A DNA stretch of 64,000 bases from Sneathiella chinensis (GTDB taxonomy: Bacteria > Pseudomonadota > Alphaproteobacteria > Sneathiellales > Sneathiellaceae). Made by a program: the position numbers and the translations under genes. Positions 1-8,515 of this stretch are shown piece by piece. The stretch's first letter is position 1, and every line of letters starts with the position of its first letter. The stretch is from positions 1,240,001-1,304,000 of the forward strand of contig NZ_VNWN01000002.1 in NCBI RefSeq assembly GCF_012720115.1. The letters are read 5' to 3'. The notes below the pieces were generated by a model, which did not search any database, had not been told where the DNA came from, and saw nothing but the letters and a program-made list of their open reading frames with translations.

Positions 1-292
1 CCATATAGGTTTCGCCAAGACCGATATCGCCGTGCTTCAGGATATGCTTGAGGGCGGACAGAGTGTGGAACCGGATCACCGCCTTGGGGGTGGTGGCGGA
101 AATTGTCTTCCCTTCAAACTGATGACAGGTCCCATCGGGCAGAAAGACGGAAAGCTGACCGGTCTGGGTGCGGGCTTTCAAAACGGCGAACAGGCTGCGC
201 AGCCACGGATCTCTGAAACCGGCCTTTGGGCCGGATAGGGGGCGTGCCGACGGGTGTTTGTTCAGCCCGGATTGGGACGTGGTATCCGACAT
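1..292 (-). CDS. Cfa-type fatty-acid methyltransferase, N-terminal part (runs off window)
   Basis: The frame read from the ATG at 292 down to the window edge encodes the first 97 residues of a larger protein. The run GDIGLGETYM at about residues 88-97 is typical of the N-terminal domain of cyclopropane-fatty-acyl-phospholipid synthases, which use S-adenosylmethionine to methylate double bonds of membrane phospholipid acyl chains. The ATG directly follows the stop of the DUF1365 gene (TAAATG), so the two genes are translationally coupled. It is the third gene of the operon running leftward from 2427. In Rhodobacter, genes of this family are in the RpoE/ChrR regulon. The SAM-binding domain lies outside the window, so cyclopropane synthase and related methylases cannot be told apart. 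Confidence 0.72.
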   Translation of the reverse strand, partial: MSDTTSQSGLNKHPSARPLSGPKAGFRDPWLRSLFAVLKARTQTGQLSVFLPDGTCHQFEGKTISATTPKAVIRFHTLSALKHILKHGDIGLGETYM

Positions 293-1096
293 TTATTTCT
301 CCAGCGGTTTGCCCGCGAGGGCGGTTTCTTGAGGGGGGGATACCTCGGGGGTTGTGCGGGGAATGACGGGAATACCTTTCCGCCAGATTTTAAAGGCTTC
401 CCAGTGGATGCCAGCCATGATTTTCAGGCTGGCAAACGGAATGCGGATCAGGGCACCGGCAAGGCTGCGCGAGGTGAGGGGAACCCGCTTTCCGGTGAAA
501 GAGGCATTGAGGACGGGTTTTCCCTGTCTCGACTGGCGAATACCAAGCGCGAGACGTTCCGCCGGTGGCAGCAGAGAGAAATCATACCGACAGTCCATTT
601 CCAGAAAGGGCGATACGTAAAACGCCTTGTCGCAGCCATGGCGAAAGGGCGTTTTTCCATTCGGTTCGGCAGGGGAAACCCCTAGGTCAAACACATACCA
701 GTGGCGTTCGCGAAAGGTATTGCTGACCTCGTAGGTGACAGCCCGAACCCGCCCCGTCTTGTCATGGCCGAAGTAAACACTGATCGGGTTGAAGACATAT
801 CCAAGAATCCGGGGCAGACAGAGCAGGGAGATGCGTTCGATGGGGGCAGCCGGAGCCCGGCTTTCAAACAGGTCAAGAAGCTGTTGTTTCAGGTCGGTAG
901 GGCTGCCATCCCCGAAATCGGTGGGGCGAAAGGAAACCAGATTGGGCCGCCCGACGGAAAAGAAACGGACTTTCCGGGACAGGTCCGCCAACTCGTCCAG
1001 ATCGATCAGCATGTAAAAGAGATTGTATTTCAGCAGGTGCGAGGCCGGAAACAGGCGCCGGTGGATGACCGTTCCGAAATAGAGTGCGCTGTTCAT
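293..1096 (-). CDS. DUF1365 family protein
   Basis: This 267-residue protein matches the DUF1365 family. Family-like features are the start (YFGTVIHRR), LPRILGYVFNPISVYF near residues 93-108, and the central YEVSNTFRERHWY. It has no signal peptide or obvious membrane span. The biochemical role is not established. In Rhodobacter the homologue sits in the RpoE/ChrR regulon beside a Cfa-like methylase and an FAD oxidoreductase, and members of that group have been tied to furan or cyclopropane fatty-acid formation on phospholipids. The start at 1096 lies 2 nt after the stop of the FAD oxidoreductase gene, and the stop abuts the Cfa-type start, so the three genes form one tight transcription unit. 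Confidence 0.85.
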   Translation of the reverse strand: MNSALYFGTVIHRRLFPASHLLKYNLFYMLIDLDELADLSRKVRFFSVGRPNLVSFRPTDFGDGSPTDLKQQLLDLFESRAPAAPIERISLLCLPRILGYVFNPISVYFGHDKTGRVRAVTYEVSNTFRERHWYVFDLGVSPAEPNGKTPFRHGCDKAFYVSPFLEMDCRYDFSLLPPAERLALGIRQSRQGKPVLNASFTGKRVPLTSRSLAGALIRIPFASLKIMAGIHWEAFKIWRKGIPVIPRTTPEVSPPQETALAGKPLEK

Positions 1097-1098
1097 TC

Positions 1099-2427
1099 CT
1101 ATCCCACCTTGGACAGTTTTGTTTCGACATAGTTGTCAGGCAGGCAAATCCGCGATTGATGGGGCCGGGTCTGCCAGGGTCTCAAGGCGCCGCCCAGAGC
1201 TTCCGCGACAGCCAGACCGGATTGCAGGCCGTCTTCATGGAAACCATACCCGAAATAACTGCCACAAAACCAGAGTTTGTTTTGCCCCTGCAGGCTCCAG
1301 AGCAGACGTTGTGCTTCCATCGCCTGCGGGTCAAACACGGGATGTTCATAAGGAAAGCTGCGAAGCACCGTGCCCTCGGCCGGGGCATGGATCGGGTTCA
1401 GGGTGACAAAATAGTCTTTGGGGCCGGTCAGGTCATGCAACCGGTTCATCCAGTAGGTGACACACAGGTTCGTGTCGGGGGCGGCGGCATCGGTTCGGGC
1501 CAGATAGTTCCAACTGGACCAGGCGGCCCGGCGCCGTGGCATCAGGGAGGGGTCGGTATGAAGGATTGCCAGATTTTTCGCGTATCGGAACGCCCCCAGC
1601 AGCTTTCGGTGCAGAGTATCCGGTGTTTCAAGAAGGGACAGGGCCTGATTGGCATGGGTGGCGATTACAACTTCGTCAAAGCGGGCGCTGTATCCGTTCC
1701 GGCATTCAATAAGAACTCCCTTGCGGTCCGGTCTGACCTTGCTGACCGCACTGTTCAGGCGAACGCCATCCCCCAGAAAGTCAGAAATCCGGGACACATA
1801 TTGTTGGCTGCCGCCGGTTACGGTTCTCCAGCGAGGGCGATCTTTCAGGCGCAGCAGACCGTGATTTTCGCAAAATCGGATGAAGCTGACCGCAGGAAAT
1901 TCCAGCATTTCCTGTGCTGGGGTGGACCAGATGGCGGCCCCCATGGGCAGGATATGATCCTGTATGAAGGTCCGGCCATAGCCACCGGCATGAAGATAGT
2001 CCCCCAGTGTCATGGCGCTTTTTTCAGGGTCCGCCGCCAGCATTGGGGCCTCCCGATAGAACCGGAGGATATCCTTCATCATGCCAAGATAGGACGGGCG
2101 GAACAGGTTCCGTTTCTGGACAAACATGCCGCCAAGGGAATGTCCGGCATATTCAAGGGCGCCTTCATCGCGCGAAACGCTGAACGACATGTCTGAAGGC
2201 TGGGTCAGGATGCCGAGATGGTCAAACAGGGCAACAAGGTTCGGATAATTTGTGTCGTTATAGACGATAAATCCGGTATCCACGTTGTTGCCGTCAACGG
2301 TGGTGGTATTGCTGTGGCCGCCAAGGCGGTCATCTTTTTCAAACAGGGTTACCCGGTGGTTGAGCGACAGTAACCATGCCGCCGACAAACCGGAAATACC
2401 ACTCCCTATGACTGCAACGTCTTTCAT
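1099..2427 (-). CDS. FAD-dependent amine-oxidase-like oxidoreductase (COG2907 type)
   Basis: The 442-residue protein begins with an FAD-binding Rossmann motif (VIGSGISGLSAA, residues 6-17), then the acidic end of the second strand (LFEKDDRLGGHS). It contains the family segment FIVYNDTNYPNL and ends with WFCGSYFGYGFHEDGLQSG, the C-terminal FAD-contact region of the flavin amine oxidase fold. Proteins of this type are encoded with DUF1365 and Cfa-like genes and are thought to act on membrane fatty acids. The substrate is not known from sequence. It is the first gene of the leftward operon. A TGATCT-N18-TAAATT element at 2489-2460 lies upstream, divergent from rpoE. Confidence 0.85.
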   Translation of the reverse strand: MKDVAVIGSGISGLSAAWLLSLNHRVTLFEKDDRLGGHSNTTTVDGNNVDTGFIVYNDTNYPNLVALFDHLGILTQPSDMSFSVSRDEGALEYAGHSLGGMFVQKRNLFRPSYLGMMKDILRFYREAPMLAADPEKSAMTLGDYLHAGGYGRTFIQDHILPMGAAIWSTPAQEMLEFPAVSFIRFCENHGLLRLKDRPRWRTVTGGSQQYVSRISDFLGDGVRLNSAVSKVRPDRKGVLIECRNGYSARFDEVVIATHANQALSLLETPDTLHRKLLGAFRYAKNLAILHTDPSLMPRRRAAWSSWNYLARTDAAAPDTNLCVTYWMNRLHDLTGPKDYFVTLNPIHAPAEGTVLRSFPYEHPVFDPQAMEAQRLLWSLQGQNKLWFCGSYFGYGFHEDGLQSGLAVAEALGGALRPWQTRPHQSRICLPDNYVETKLSKVG

Positions 2428-2459
2428 GAACAGAACCTTTATCCTTTCATCACTGTCTT

Positions 2460-2489
2460 AATTTACGTTGACATCGGAGGGGCAGATCA
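2460..2489 (-). promoter_or_regulatory. RpoE-type promoter of the FAD oxidoreductase-DUF1365-Cfa operon
   Basis: On the reverse strand TGATCT (2489-2484) and TAAATT (2465-2460) are separated by exactly 18 nt, 33 nt before the start codon. The TGATC -35 and the long spacer resemble RpoE promoters described in Rhodobacter. It faces a similar element for rpoE. The assignment is inferred from motif and context. Confidence 0.6.
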
Positions 2490-2506
2490 CTTCTTTTTTA
2501 TTTTTG

Positions 2507-2536
2507 TGATCCGGTTTCGACAGGCCCCCGTATCAC
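2507..2536 (+). promoter_or_regulatory. RpoE-type (autoregulatory) promoter of rpoE-chrR
   Basis: TGATCC (2507-2512) is followed after 18 nt by TATCAC (2531-2536), predicting transcription from about 2543 and a 5' UTR of some 22 nt to the GTG at 2565. Positive autoregulation is usual for ECF sigma genes of this group. A perfect TATAAT at 2539-2544 overlaps the predicted transcription start. It lacks a good -35 and could give basal expression. Confidence 0.6.
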
Positions 2537-2564
2537 GGTATAATGCCCGACAGATGAGGAACTT

Positions 2565-3179
2565 GTGCTGAGGGAATTCCACTATATGACGCCTCCAGAG
2601 GGAATTTCGGGAAAGACCGAAACGCCGCAGGAAAAACAGGGAGGACTGTCCGCCGATCTCTGTGAACTGGGTGCCACGGGCAGTCGGGACGCCTTTGCCC
2701 GTATCTTTGCGGAGATGGCGCCGCGCCTCAGGGCCTTTATGCTGAAAAACGGTTTGGGGGCTAGTGCCGCCGAGGAAGTCCTGCAGGAAACCTTGCTGCG
2801 GGTGTGGAGAAAGGCGCATCTTTTTGATCCGGAAAAATCGTCGGCGTCCACCTGGATCCATACCATTGCGCGCAACGTCAAGATTGACCGCCTCAGAAAG
2901 GAGGCCCGCCCGGAACCGGACCCGGAAGACCCCTCATTTATCCCGGCCGCCCCTGAAACGGGGGAAGAGAATATGGCCCGCAAGCAGGATAGCGCCCTGA
3001 TCCGAAAGGCGATGTCCGTCCTGCCGCCAGAGCAGTTGCGTATTATCACCATGTCCTTCTATGAGGAGAAAAGTCATGGGGAAATCGCTGAGGAACTGGG
3101 GGTCCCTCTCGGGACGGTGAAATCCCGCATCCGGCTGGCATTTGGAAAAATTCGTGCAGAAGTGGAGAAGATGCAATGA
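2565..3179 (+). CDS. rpoE: ECF RNA polymerase sigma factor, RpoE/ChrR group
   Basis: This is a 204-residue ECF sigma-70 factor. Region 2 spans about residues 38-105 (SRDAFARIFAEMAPRLRAFM through STWIHTIARNVKIDRLRK). Region 4 spans about 145-200, with SVLPPEQLRIITMSFYEEKS followed by the helix-turn-helix HGEIAEELGVPLGTVKSRIR. The GTG at 2565 is preferred because GAGGA lies 4 nt upstream. An ATG at 2586 in frame is the alternative. The stop overlaps the chrR start by 4 nt. In Rhodobacter this sigma factor directs the singlet-oxygen response. The same role here is inferred from the ChrR partner, the divergent lipid operon and matching promoter elements. Confidence 0.9.
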   Translation: MLREFHYMTPPEGISGKTETPQEKQGGLSADLCELGATGSRDAFARIFAEMAPRLRAFMLKNGLGASAAEEVLQETLLRVWRKAHLFDPEKSSASTWIHTIARNVKIDRLRKEARPEPDPEDPSFIPAAPETGEENMARKQDSALIRKAMSVLPPEQLRIITMSFYEEKSHGEIAEELGVPLGTVKSRIRLAFGKIRAEVEKMQ

Positions 3180-3856
3180 CGATACGGCATCACATTGCTG
3201 ACGATACCCTGATGGCCTATGTGGGCGGAACGCTTGCCCCGTCCCTGTCGGTGGCGGTGGCCACGCATCTGGCGATCTGCCCGCGCTGCCGGGATAGCGT
3301 CGCCATGATGGAGGAGGTTGCCTCCCTTTACCTTGAGGAAACAGAACCCCTGAGCCACAGCGAGAAGGACAAGGATGCCGCGCTGCTGGACCAGATCATG
3401 GCCACTCCGCGGACCGAAACGGCGGAACAGGGGGCGGTGTCTTCCCTCGCGGGGCCAGCGATTGGCAGTGTGCCGCGCCCGCTGGCCGATTATATGCCGG
3501 TGCCCCTTGATCAGGTGCCGTGGAAAAGGCTGGTCCCGGGGATCAGTCATTATCCCCTGCCGCAACCCGGTGGAAAGCGGAAGGGCAGTGCCCTCAGGCT
3601 TCTCAAGATCGCACCGGGGACCCGCATACCGGAACATTCCCACAGTGGTCAGGAACTGACCCTGATTCTGGAAGGGTCCTATATCGATGAAATCGGCCGG
3701 TTCCAGAAAGGGGATATCGCCGATCTGGATAATGAAATCCACCATCAGCCGGTTGCGGACACGGATCAGGATTGTATTTGTTTGATCGCGACGGATGGGC
3801 CCTTGAAATTCTCAGGCATTTTCAGCCGCCTTCTTCAGCCGATTATCGGAATTTGA
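3176..3856 (+). CDS. chrR: ChrR-type zinc anti-sigma factor with cupin domain
   Basis: The 226-residue protein has both ChrR domains. The N-terminal anti-sigma part carries His5/His6, His31, Cys35 and Cys38, matching the zinc ligands His6, His31, Cys35 and Cys38 known in Rhodobacter ChrR. The C-terminal cupin has His154, His156, Glu160 and His190, with the same spacing as the second zinc site of ChrR. The protein is expected to hold RpoE inactive in the cytoplasm and release it when singlet oxygen or organic hydroperoxides are sensed. The ATG overlaps the rpoE stop (ATGA), as usual for a sigma/anti-sigma pair. Confidence 0.93.
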   Translation: MTIRHHIADDTLMAYVGGTLAPSLSVAVATHLAICPRCRDSVAMMEEVASLYLEETEPLSHSEKDKDAALLDQIMATPRTETAEQGAVSSLAGPAIGSVPRPLADYMPVPLDQVPWKRLVPGISHYPLPQPGGKRKGSALRLLKIAPGTRIPEHSHSGQELTLILEGSYIDEIGRFQKGDIADLDNEIHHQPVADTDQDCICLIATDGPLKFSGIFSRLLQPIIGI

Positions 3857-3867
3857 CGCGCACAGCT

Positions 3868-4779
3868 TCAGGGATGCGGGAGGCAGTGTTTTTCAAGCTG
3901 TTCAGTGAAGAGCGACATCAGAAGTTCGATATTGGCAGTGCCCGCATAATTGGGGCGGATGATAAAGGCCAGATTGCGGTGCGGACCGGGTTCGTTCAGG
4001 TGCAGGGCCTTCAGATCAGAACTTTCGTGCAGGACCTGATCAAGCGCCATCTGCGGAACAAGGGTGGTGCCCATGCGGCCCGCAACCATCTGGACAAGGG
4101 TGTTCAGGCTGGTCCCGGCTAGCGAGTGGTCCATTTCCGTCGGCGGCAGTTTGCAGGCCGCAAGCGCATGATCCTTCAGGCAATGTCCATCCTTCAGCAA
4201 AAGAAGACGGCCCGCATTCATTTCCTTGCTGGTAATTTCGGTCTGTCCGTCCTTGACGTCATCCGCATGGGTGATGACGTAGAAATCCTCCTGCCAGAAT
4301 TCAAAGGCCAATAGCCCGTCATGGGCATAGGGCAGGGCAAGGATGGCCGTGTCAATCTCGCCCGTGCGCACCTTTTCCACCAGAATATGCGATTGATCCT
4401 CAAGGATCGACAGTTTGAAATTCGGGTATTGCCGCCGGACTTCAGGCAGCACCTTGGGCAGAAGGTAGGGGCCAATGGTCGGGATGACCCCGATGGTCAT
4501 GGGATATCCAAGGGGGGTGTTCCGGGTGCGGGACAGCAGATAGAGGTCATCCACTTCCAGTTTGATGGCGCGGGCCTTTTCCAGCACCTGTTCTCCAAGG
4601 GGGGTGACAAGGACCTTCTTGTTGTCCCGCTCGAAAATCTGAAGGTCAAGCTGGTTTTCCAGCTCGGCAATGGCGGTGCTCAGGGCGGATTGGGACACAT
4701 TGCACAGCTCCGCCGCCCGCTTGAAATGGCGGGTTTTCTCGACGGCCAGCGCATAGGTCAATTGTTTGAGTGAAATCAT
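3868..4779 (-). CDS. oxyR: OxyR, LysR-family peroxide sensor
   Basis: This 303-residue LysR-type regulator has an N-terminal winged helix-turn-helix (residues 1-60, FKRAAELCNVSQSALSTAIAEL) and a substrate-binding-like domain. Cys200 (KDGHCLKDH) and Cys209 (ALAACKL) correspond in context and spacing to the redox pair Cys199/Cys208 of E. coli OxyR, so it is called OxyR and not a generic LysR. It is divergent from ahpC-ahpF, its expected target. Peroxide oxidation should form the disulfide and switch on the peroxidase operon. Its 3' end lies 11 nt from the end of chrR, and the two genes converge. Confidence 0.92.
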   Translation of the reverse strand: MISLKQLTYALAVEKTRHFKRAAELCNVSQSALSTAIAELENQLDLQIFERDNKKVLVTPLGEQVLEKARAIKLEVDDLYLLSRTRNTPLGYPMTIGVIPTIGPYLLPKVLPEVRRQYPNFKLSILEDQSHILVEKVRTGEIDTAILALPYAHDGLLAFEFWQEDFYVITHADDVKDGQTEITSKEMNAGRLLLLKDGHCLKDHALAACKLPPTEMDHSLAGTSLNTLVQMVAGRMGTTLVPQMALDQVLHESSDLKALHLNEPGPHRNLAFIIRPNYAGTANIELLMSLFTEQLEKHCLPHP

Positions 4780-4782
4780 AAA

Positions 4783-4811
4783 CTATGTTCTAAAAAATAG
4801 ATCAACATTAT
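4783..4811. promoter_or_regulatory. Candidate OxyR-binding region in the oxyR/ahpC intergenic space
   Basis: CTAT (4783-4786), ATAG (4797-4800) and TTAT (4808-4811) recall the tandem ATAG-N7-CTAT pattern of OxyR sites. The ATAG-N7-TTAT half fits well. The spacing between the first two elements is 10 nt, where 7 is ideal. It starts 4 nt upstream of the oxyR ATG, a position suited to autorepression. Pattern match only. Confidence 0.35.
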
Positions 4812-4916
4812 TTATTTTATTCAATTTACATTATCGGTGCAAGTGCATACATTCCAGATCGACGTTGAAATACACGTTAAACGTTTAGATTAATCGTTAC
4901 TTGGAGAACATGTACA

Positions 4917-5480
4917 ATGGCTAAAATCAACCAGTCCATTCCAGAGTTTACTACTGAAGCTTTCCACAATGGCGAGTTCAAAACCATCTCTTCTGAAGAT
5001 GTAAAAGGCAAATGGTCAATCTTCCTGTTTTACCCGGCAGATTTCACATTCGTTTGCCCGACTGAACTGGAAGATATGGCCAACCACTACGAAGAACTGC
5101 AGGGCCTCGGTGTTGAAGTTTACGCCGTTTCCACAGACAGCCACTTCGTTCACAAGGCATGGCACGACGCAAGTGACGCCATCGGCAAGATCACCTACCC
5201 GATGCTGGGCGACACCACTGGCAAGATCACACGCGGTTTCGACGTGATGATCGAAGAAGCCGGTCAGGCGCTTCGCGGTACATTCCTTGCCAACCCGGAA
5301 GGCATCATCAAGGTTGCTGAAATCCACGATCTGGGTATCGGCCGCTCTGCCAAGGACATGGTCCGTAAGGTCAAGGCAGCACAGTATGTTGCCGCCAACG
5401 ACGGCGAAGTCTGCCCGGCAGCATGGGAAGAAGGTCAGGCAACCCTGACACCAAGCCTGGACCTGGTCGGCAAGATCTAA
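4917..5480 (+). CDS. ahpC: Alkyl hydroperoxide reductase subunit C (peroxiredoxin)
   Basis: This is a 187-residue typical two-cysteine peroxiredoxin, the same length as E. coli AhpC. The peroxidatic Cys47 lies in DFTFVCPTE and the resolving Cys166 in EVCPAAW. It reduces H2O2, organic peroxides and peroxynitrite in the cytoplasm and is recycled by AhpF, encoded 77 nt downstream. Codon choice is more restricted (mostly AAC, GAC, TTC, AAG) than in neighbouring genes, which fits high expression. The gene is divergent from oxyR. A strong 12-bp hairpin follows its stop, which could let ahpC transcript accumulate above ahpF. Confidence 0.97.
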   Translation: MAKINQSIPEFTTEAFHNGEFKTISSEDVKGKWSIFLFYPADFTFVCPTELEDMANHYEELQGLGVEVYAVSTDSHFVHKAWHDASDAIGKITYPMLGDTTGKITRGFDVMIEEAGQALRGTFLANPEGIIKVAEIHDLGIGRSAKDMVRKVKAAQYVAANDGEVCPAAWEEGQATLTPSLDLVGKI

Positions 5481-5496
5481 GGTAACGCTTGAGACT

Positions 5497-5524
5497 GGCC
5501 GCGGGCGGAACCCCGCCCGCGGCC
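5497..5524 (+). other. 12-bp perfect hairpin between ahpC and ahpF
   Basis: The arms 5497-5508 and 5513-5524 are perfectly complementary and G+C-only, around an AACC tetraloop. No U-tract follows, so it is not a classic intrinsic terminator. It more likely protects the 3' end of ahpC mRNA or partly attenuates readthrough into ahpF, whose start lies 33 nt further on. Confidence 0.75.
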
Positions 5525-5557
5525 TCCCTCCTGAACAGTAAAGATCAAGGCAGAAAC

Positions 5558-7117
5558 ATGTTAACGAATGATATTCTGAATGCCCTCAAGGGTTACACCG
5601 CCAATATGACAAATACCGTGACATTGGTTCTGCAAACCGGTGATCACGAAAAACGTCCTGAACTGCTGAAATTCCTGACCGATATTGCGTCGGTTTCGGA
5701 CAAGCTGTCCGTGGAAGAGCGCGACACAAACGGCCAGCTGCGCAGCCCGATCAGCTTTATGCTGGAAGTGGACGGACAGCCAAACGGCATCCAGTTTTCC
5801 GGCCTTCCCGGCGGACACGAGTTCAACTCGCTGGTGCTGGCGATCCTGCATTCTTCCGGAACGCCGCTGAAGCTGGACGAAGGTATCCGGTCCCTGATCA
5901 CCAATGTTCAGGAAGAGTTGAAATTCGAGGTATTTGTCAGCCTGAGCTGTCACAACTGCCCGGATGTGGTACAGGCGCTGAACCAGTTCGCGACCCTGAA
6001 CCCGAACATTACAACGGAAACCATCGATGGGGGCCTGTATAAGGACCTGATCGAGGAGAGGAACATCCAGGGTGTCCCGACGGTCTTCCTGAACGGCGAG
6101 GTATTCGCCAACGGCAAGATCGATACGGCCCAGTTGCTTGACAAGCTGGTTGCCCAGTATCCGGCCATCAAGGAAGCTGGCAATGGCGGCGGCAAGACGC
6201 TGCCCCTTCAGGATGTGACCATCATCGGCGGCGGTCCTGCCGGTGTTGCAGCGGCAATCTATTCCGCCCGTAAGGGGTTGAAGGTGACCATGGTGGCCGA
6301 CCGGATCGGCGGTCAGGTCAAGGACACCATGGGTATTGAGAACATGATCTCGATCCCAAAGACAACCGGCCCTGAACTGGTCGGCAAGATGCAGGAGCAC
6401 ATGAAGGACTATGACATCACGATCAAGGAACACCTGCGGGTGGACCGGATTGAGAAGGGCGATGTCAAAACGGTGACCCTGTCTTCCGGTGAGGTGATCG
6501 AGACAAGAACGGTCATTATCGCGACCGGTGCCAAATGGCGTGAACTGGGCGTGCCGGGTGAAAAGGAAAATGTCGGTAACGGCGTTGCCTATTGCCCGCA
6601 CTGTGACGGTCCGTTCTTCAAGGGCAAGGATGTTGCCGTGATCGGCGGCGGAAACTCCGGTGTCGAGGCGGCCCTTGACCTTGCCGGTATCGTGAAGTCC
6701 GTGACGGTTTATGAATTCCTGCCGGAATTGAAGGCGGACAAGGTGCTGGTTGATCAGGCCTCGTCCCGCGACAATATCCGCATCCTCAAGAACGTGGCCA
6801 CACAGCAGATCGTTGCCGAGAATGGCAAGGTCAAGGCCATCGAGTACAAGGACCGGGCGACCGAGCAGACCCATATTCAGGACCTGTCCGGTGTGTTCGT
6901 CCAGATCGGCCTGATCCCCAACAGTGATTTCCTCGGCGATCTGGTTGAGAAGACCCCGTATGGCGAGATTGTCATCAATGAGAAATGCGAGACAAGCGAG
7001 CCGGGAGTTTATGCCTGCGGTGACGTGACAACCGTGCCGTACAAGCAGATTGTAATCGCCATGAGCGAAGGCGCGAAGGCGTCCTTGGCCGCGTTCGAGC
7101 ATATCCTGAAAAGCTAG
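5558..7117 (+). CDS. ahpF: Alkyl hydroperoxide reductase subunit F (NADH:peroxiredoxin reductase)
   Basis: The 519-residue flavoprotein matches the AhpF layout. It has an N-terminal tandem thioredoxin-like domain with the CHNC disulfide (Cys131/Cys134), an FAD Rossmann motif [12 protein letters not shown] (about 222-233), the CPHC redox centre (Cys346/Cys349) and a second nucleotide motif [12 protein letters not shown]. These positions parallel E. coli AhpF (129/132 and 345/348). It passes electrons from NADH through FAD to AhpC. The ATG at 5558 is chosen because the homologous N-terminus ([10 protein letters not shown]) begins there and AAGG lies upstream. A longer frame from 5489 would read through the intergenic hairpin. 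Confidence 0.96.
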   Translation: MLTNDILNALKGYTANMTNTVTLVLQTGDHEKRPELLKFLTDIASVSDKLSVEERDTNGQLRSPISFMLEVDGQPNGIQFSGLPGGHEFNSLVLAILHSSGTPLKLDEGIRSLITNVQEELKFEVFVSLSCHNCPDVVQALNQFATLNPNITTETIDGGLYKDLIEERNIQGVPTVFLNGEVFANGKIDTAQLLDKLVAQYPAIKEAGNGGGKTLPLQDVTIIGGGPAGVAAAIYSARKGLKVTMVADRIGGQVKDTMGIENMISIPKTTGPELVGKMQEHMKDYDITIKEHLRVDRIEKGDVKTVTLSSGEVIETRTVIIATGAKWRELGVPGEKENVGNGVAYCPHCDGPFFKGKDVAVIGGGNSGVEAALDLAGIVKSVTVYEFLPELKADKVLVDQASSRDNIRILKNVATQQIVAENGKVKAIEYKDRATEQTHIQDLSGVFVQIGLIPNSDFLGDLVEKTPYGEIVINEKCETSEPGVYACGDVTTVPYKQIVIAMSEGAKASLAAFEHILKS

Positions 7118-7143
7118 ATGGCTTGGGGCCAATTGTTATGAAG

Positions 7144-7173
7144 AAAGGGGAAGCGGTGTCTTCCCCTTTTTTT
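7144..7173 (+). terminator. Intrinsic terminator of ahpC-ahpF
   Basis: A perfect 10-bp stem (7144-7153 with 7160-7169, loop CGGTGT) runs into seven T residues (7167-7173). It overlaps the stop of the convergent MFS gene and may act in both directions. Confidence 0.9.
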
Positions 7174-8389
7174 ATGGGCGAAACAGGGCGAGGGTGGCGA
7201 GCCCCGCCGAGAGCAGGGCGAGACAGGATGCTGTCAGGGCAATGGCCTGCAGGGCCGTTCCAGCATCAAGGGCAACGCCCATGAAAACGGGCCCAAGGGC
7301 AGAGCCGAACACCATGACAACAGTGGCGACCGAGCGGATGGCCCCCAGATGCCGGGTGCCATAAAGTTCCGGCCACAAGGCCGATAGTCCGGGCCCCATC
7401 AGGCCTGCCCCAAAGCCAAGGATCGCCATGATCAGGGGGGCGAACAGGGCATTGTCAAAAAATGCCAGCAGGATGAAGGCAACGGTCATGGGCAGCAGGA
7501 TAAAGGGAACCACCCGCCGGGCCCGGAACCTGTCCACCAGAAAACCGGATGTTAAGGCCCCCATAAATGCAAAGCCGGCAAATGCCGAGAAGCTCAGGCT
7601 CCACCAGTCAAGCGCCCATCCTTTCAGGCTGACAATATGCACCTGATGAAAGAACAGCCCGGTGATCAGTCCGGCTTGAGCAACGGGAACAAGCGCAATC
7701 AGGTAAAAGCGAGGATCGCGCAGCATTTCGGTGCGGGTCCAGTGCCGGATTTCGCGGGCCGTATTGATCGATAGCGAGGCTCCCGGACCGTCCAGATTTT
7801 CCGTCTGCCGAACGAGACGGGACAGAAAGGGCAGAAGGGACAGCGCCGCCAGCACTGCCATGACAGGCCAGAGGTTCCGCCAGTCTGTCAGGGAAAGGCC
7901 AAGCACAACAAGCGGCGGGAACAGGGTCTCACCAAGGGAAAATCCGATGCTGGCCACGGCAAGGGCACGGCCCCGTTCCGCCTCATAGCGGCGAGCCATG
8001 GCGGTCATGCTGATATGGCTCATCAACCCCTGTCCCATGAAACGCACCGCGAATATGGCGATAAGGAGGGAAATCGGGCCCGTGACAAGACTGACCGCTG
8101 CTGTGGCTGTCACCATCGCGAGGACGGCTGCAAGGCTCATGTGGCGAAGGGGAAGGCGATCGACAAGGGGACCCGTGCCCCACAGGAAAACGGCACTGGC
8201 CAGCGTGGCGAGGGTGTAAAGGCTTCCAAACTCGCCGTGGGACAGGTTGAAATCTGTCCGGATATGGCCACCAAACAGGGAAATCACGAATGTCTGGCCC
8301 GGGCTTCCCCAGAAGGTAAGAAGCAGCCCAAAGGTCAGGAAACGCCATTCCCGCCGGAAAAATGTCATGGTGCCTGTTCGGGTGGTCAT
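7172..8389 (-). CDS. MFS transporter, substrate unknown
   Basis: The 405-residue protein has about twelve hydrophobic segments and major-facilitator loop signatures. The first cytoplasmic loop after helix 2 reads GPLVDRLPLRH, and SGFLVDRFRARR is its counterpart in the second half. The N-terminus is short and cytoplasmic. The substrate cannot be inferred: neighbours are ahpF on the opposite strand and a BCCT transporter 126 nt upstream on the same strand, with a hairpin in between. It may be an independent monocistronic gene. Confidence 0.8.
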   Translation of the reverse strand: MTTRTGTMTFFRREWRFLTFGLLLTFWGSPGQTFVISLFGGHIRTDFNLSHGEFGSLYTLATLASAVFLWGTGPLVDRLPLRHMSLAAVLAMVTATAAVSLVTGPISLLIAIFAVRFMGQGLMSHISMTAMARRYEAERGRALAVASIGFSLGETLFPPLVVLGLSLTDWRNLWPVMAVLAALSLLPFLSRLVRQTENLDGPGASLSINTAREIRHWTRTEMLRDPRFYLIALVPVAQAGLITGLFFHQVHIVSLKGWALDWWSLSFSAFAGFAFMGALTSGFLVDRFRARRVVPFILLPMTVAFILLAFFDNALFAPLIMAILGFGAGLMGPGLSALWPELYGTRHLGAIRSVATVVMVFGSALGPVFMGVALDAGTALQAIALTASCLALLSAGLATLALFRP

Positions 8390-8466
8390 TGTTTGTCGCC
8401 GCTTGTTTTATGGCAGCATAGACCGGGGAGGGGCGAAAAGAACAGGATTATTGCAACGAGAAGGAG

Positions 8467-8492
8467 GGGATGCCCGAAAGAACGGGCATCCC
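8467..8492 (-). terminator. Hairpin downstream of the BCCT gene
   Basis: A perfect 10-bp stem (8467-8476 with 8483-8492, loop AAAGAA) lies 24 nt after the BCCT stop. The reverse-strand sequence beyond it is only mildly T-rich, so termination may be partial or the structure may protect the 3' end. Confidence 0.5.
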
Positions 8493-8515
8493 GGCAGGAG
8501 AGTTTCGTTGTCGGT

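Noticed and set aside
2539-2544. TATAAT as the main rpoE promoter
   Set aside because: No acceptable -35 at 16-18 nt. The RpoE-type element just upstream fits better.
5561-7132. A 523-codon frame on the reverse strand of ahpF
   Set aside because: Mirror of a G+C-biased coding strand. The forward frame is a full AhpF with every motif, and the reverse protein matches nothing I recognise.
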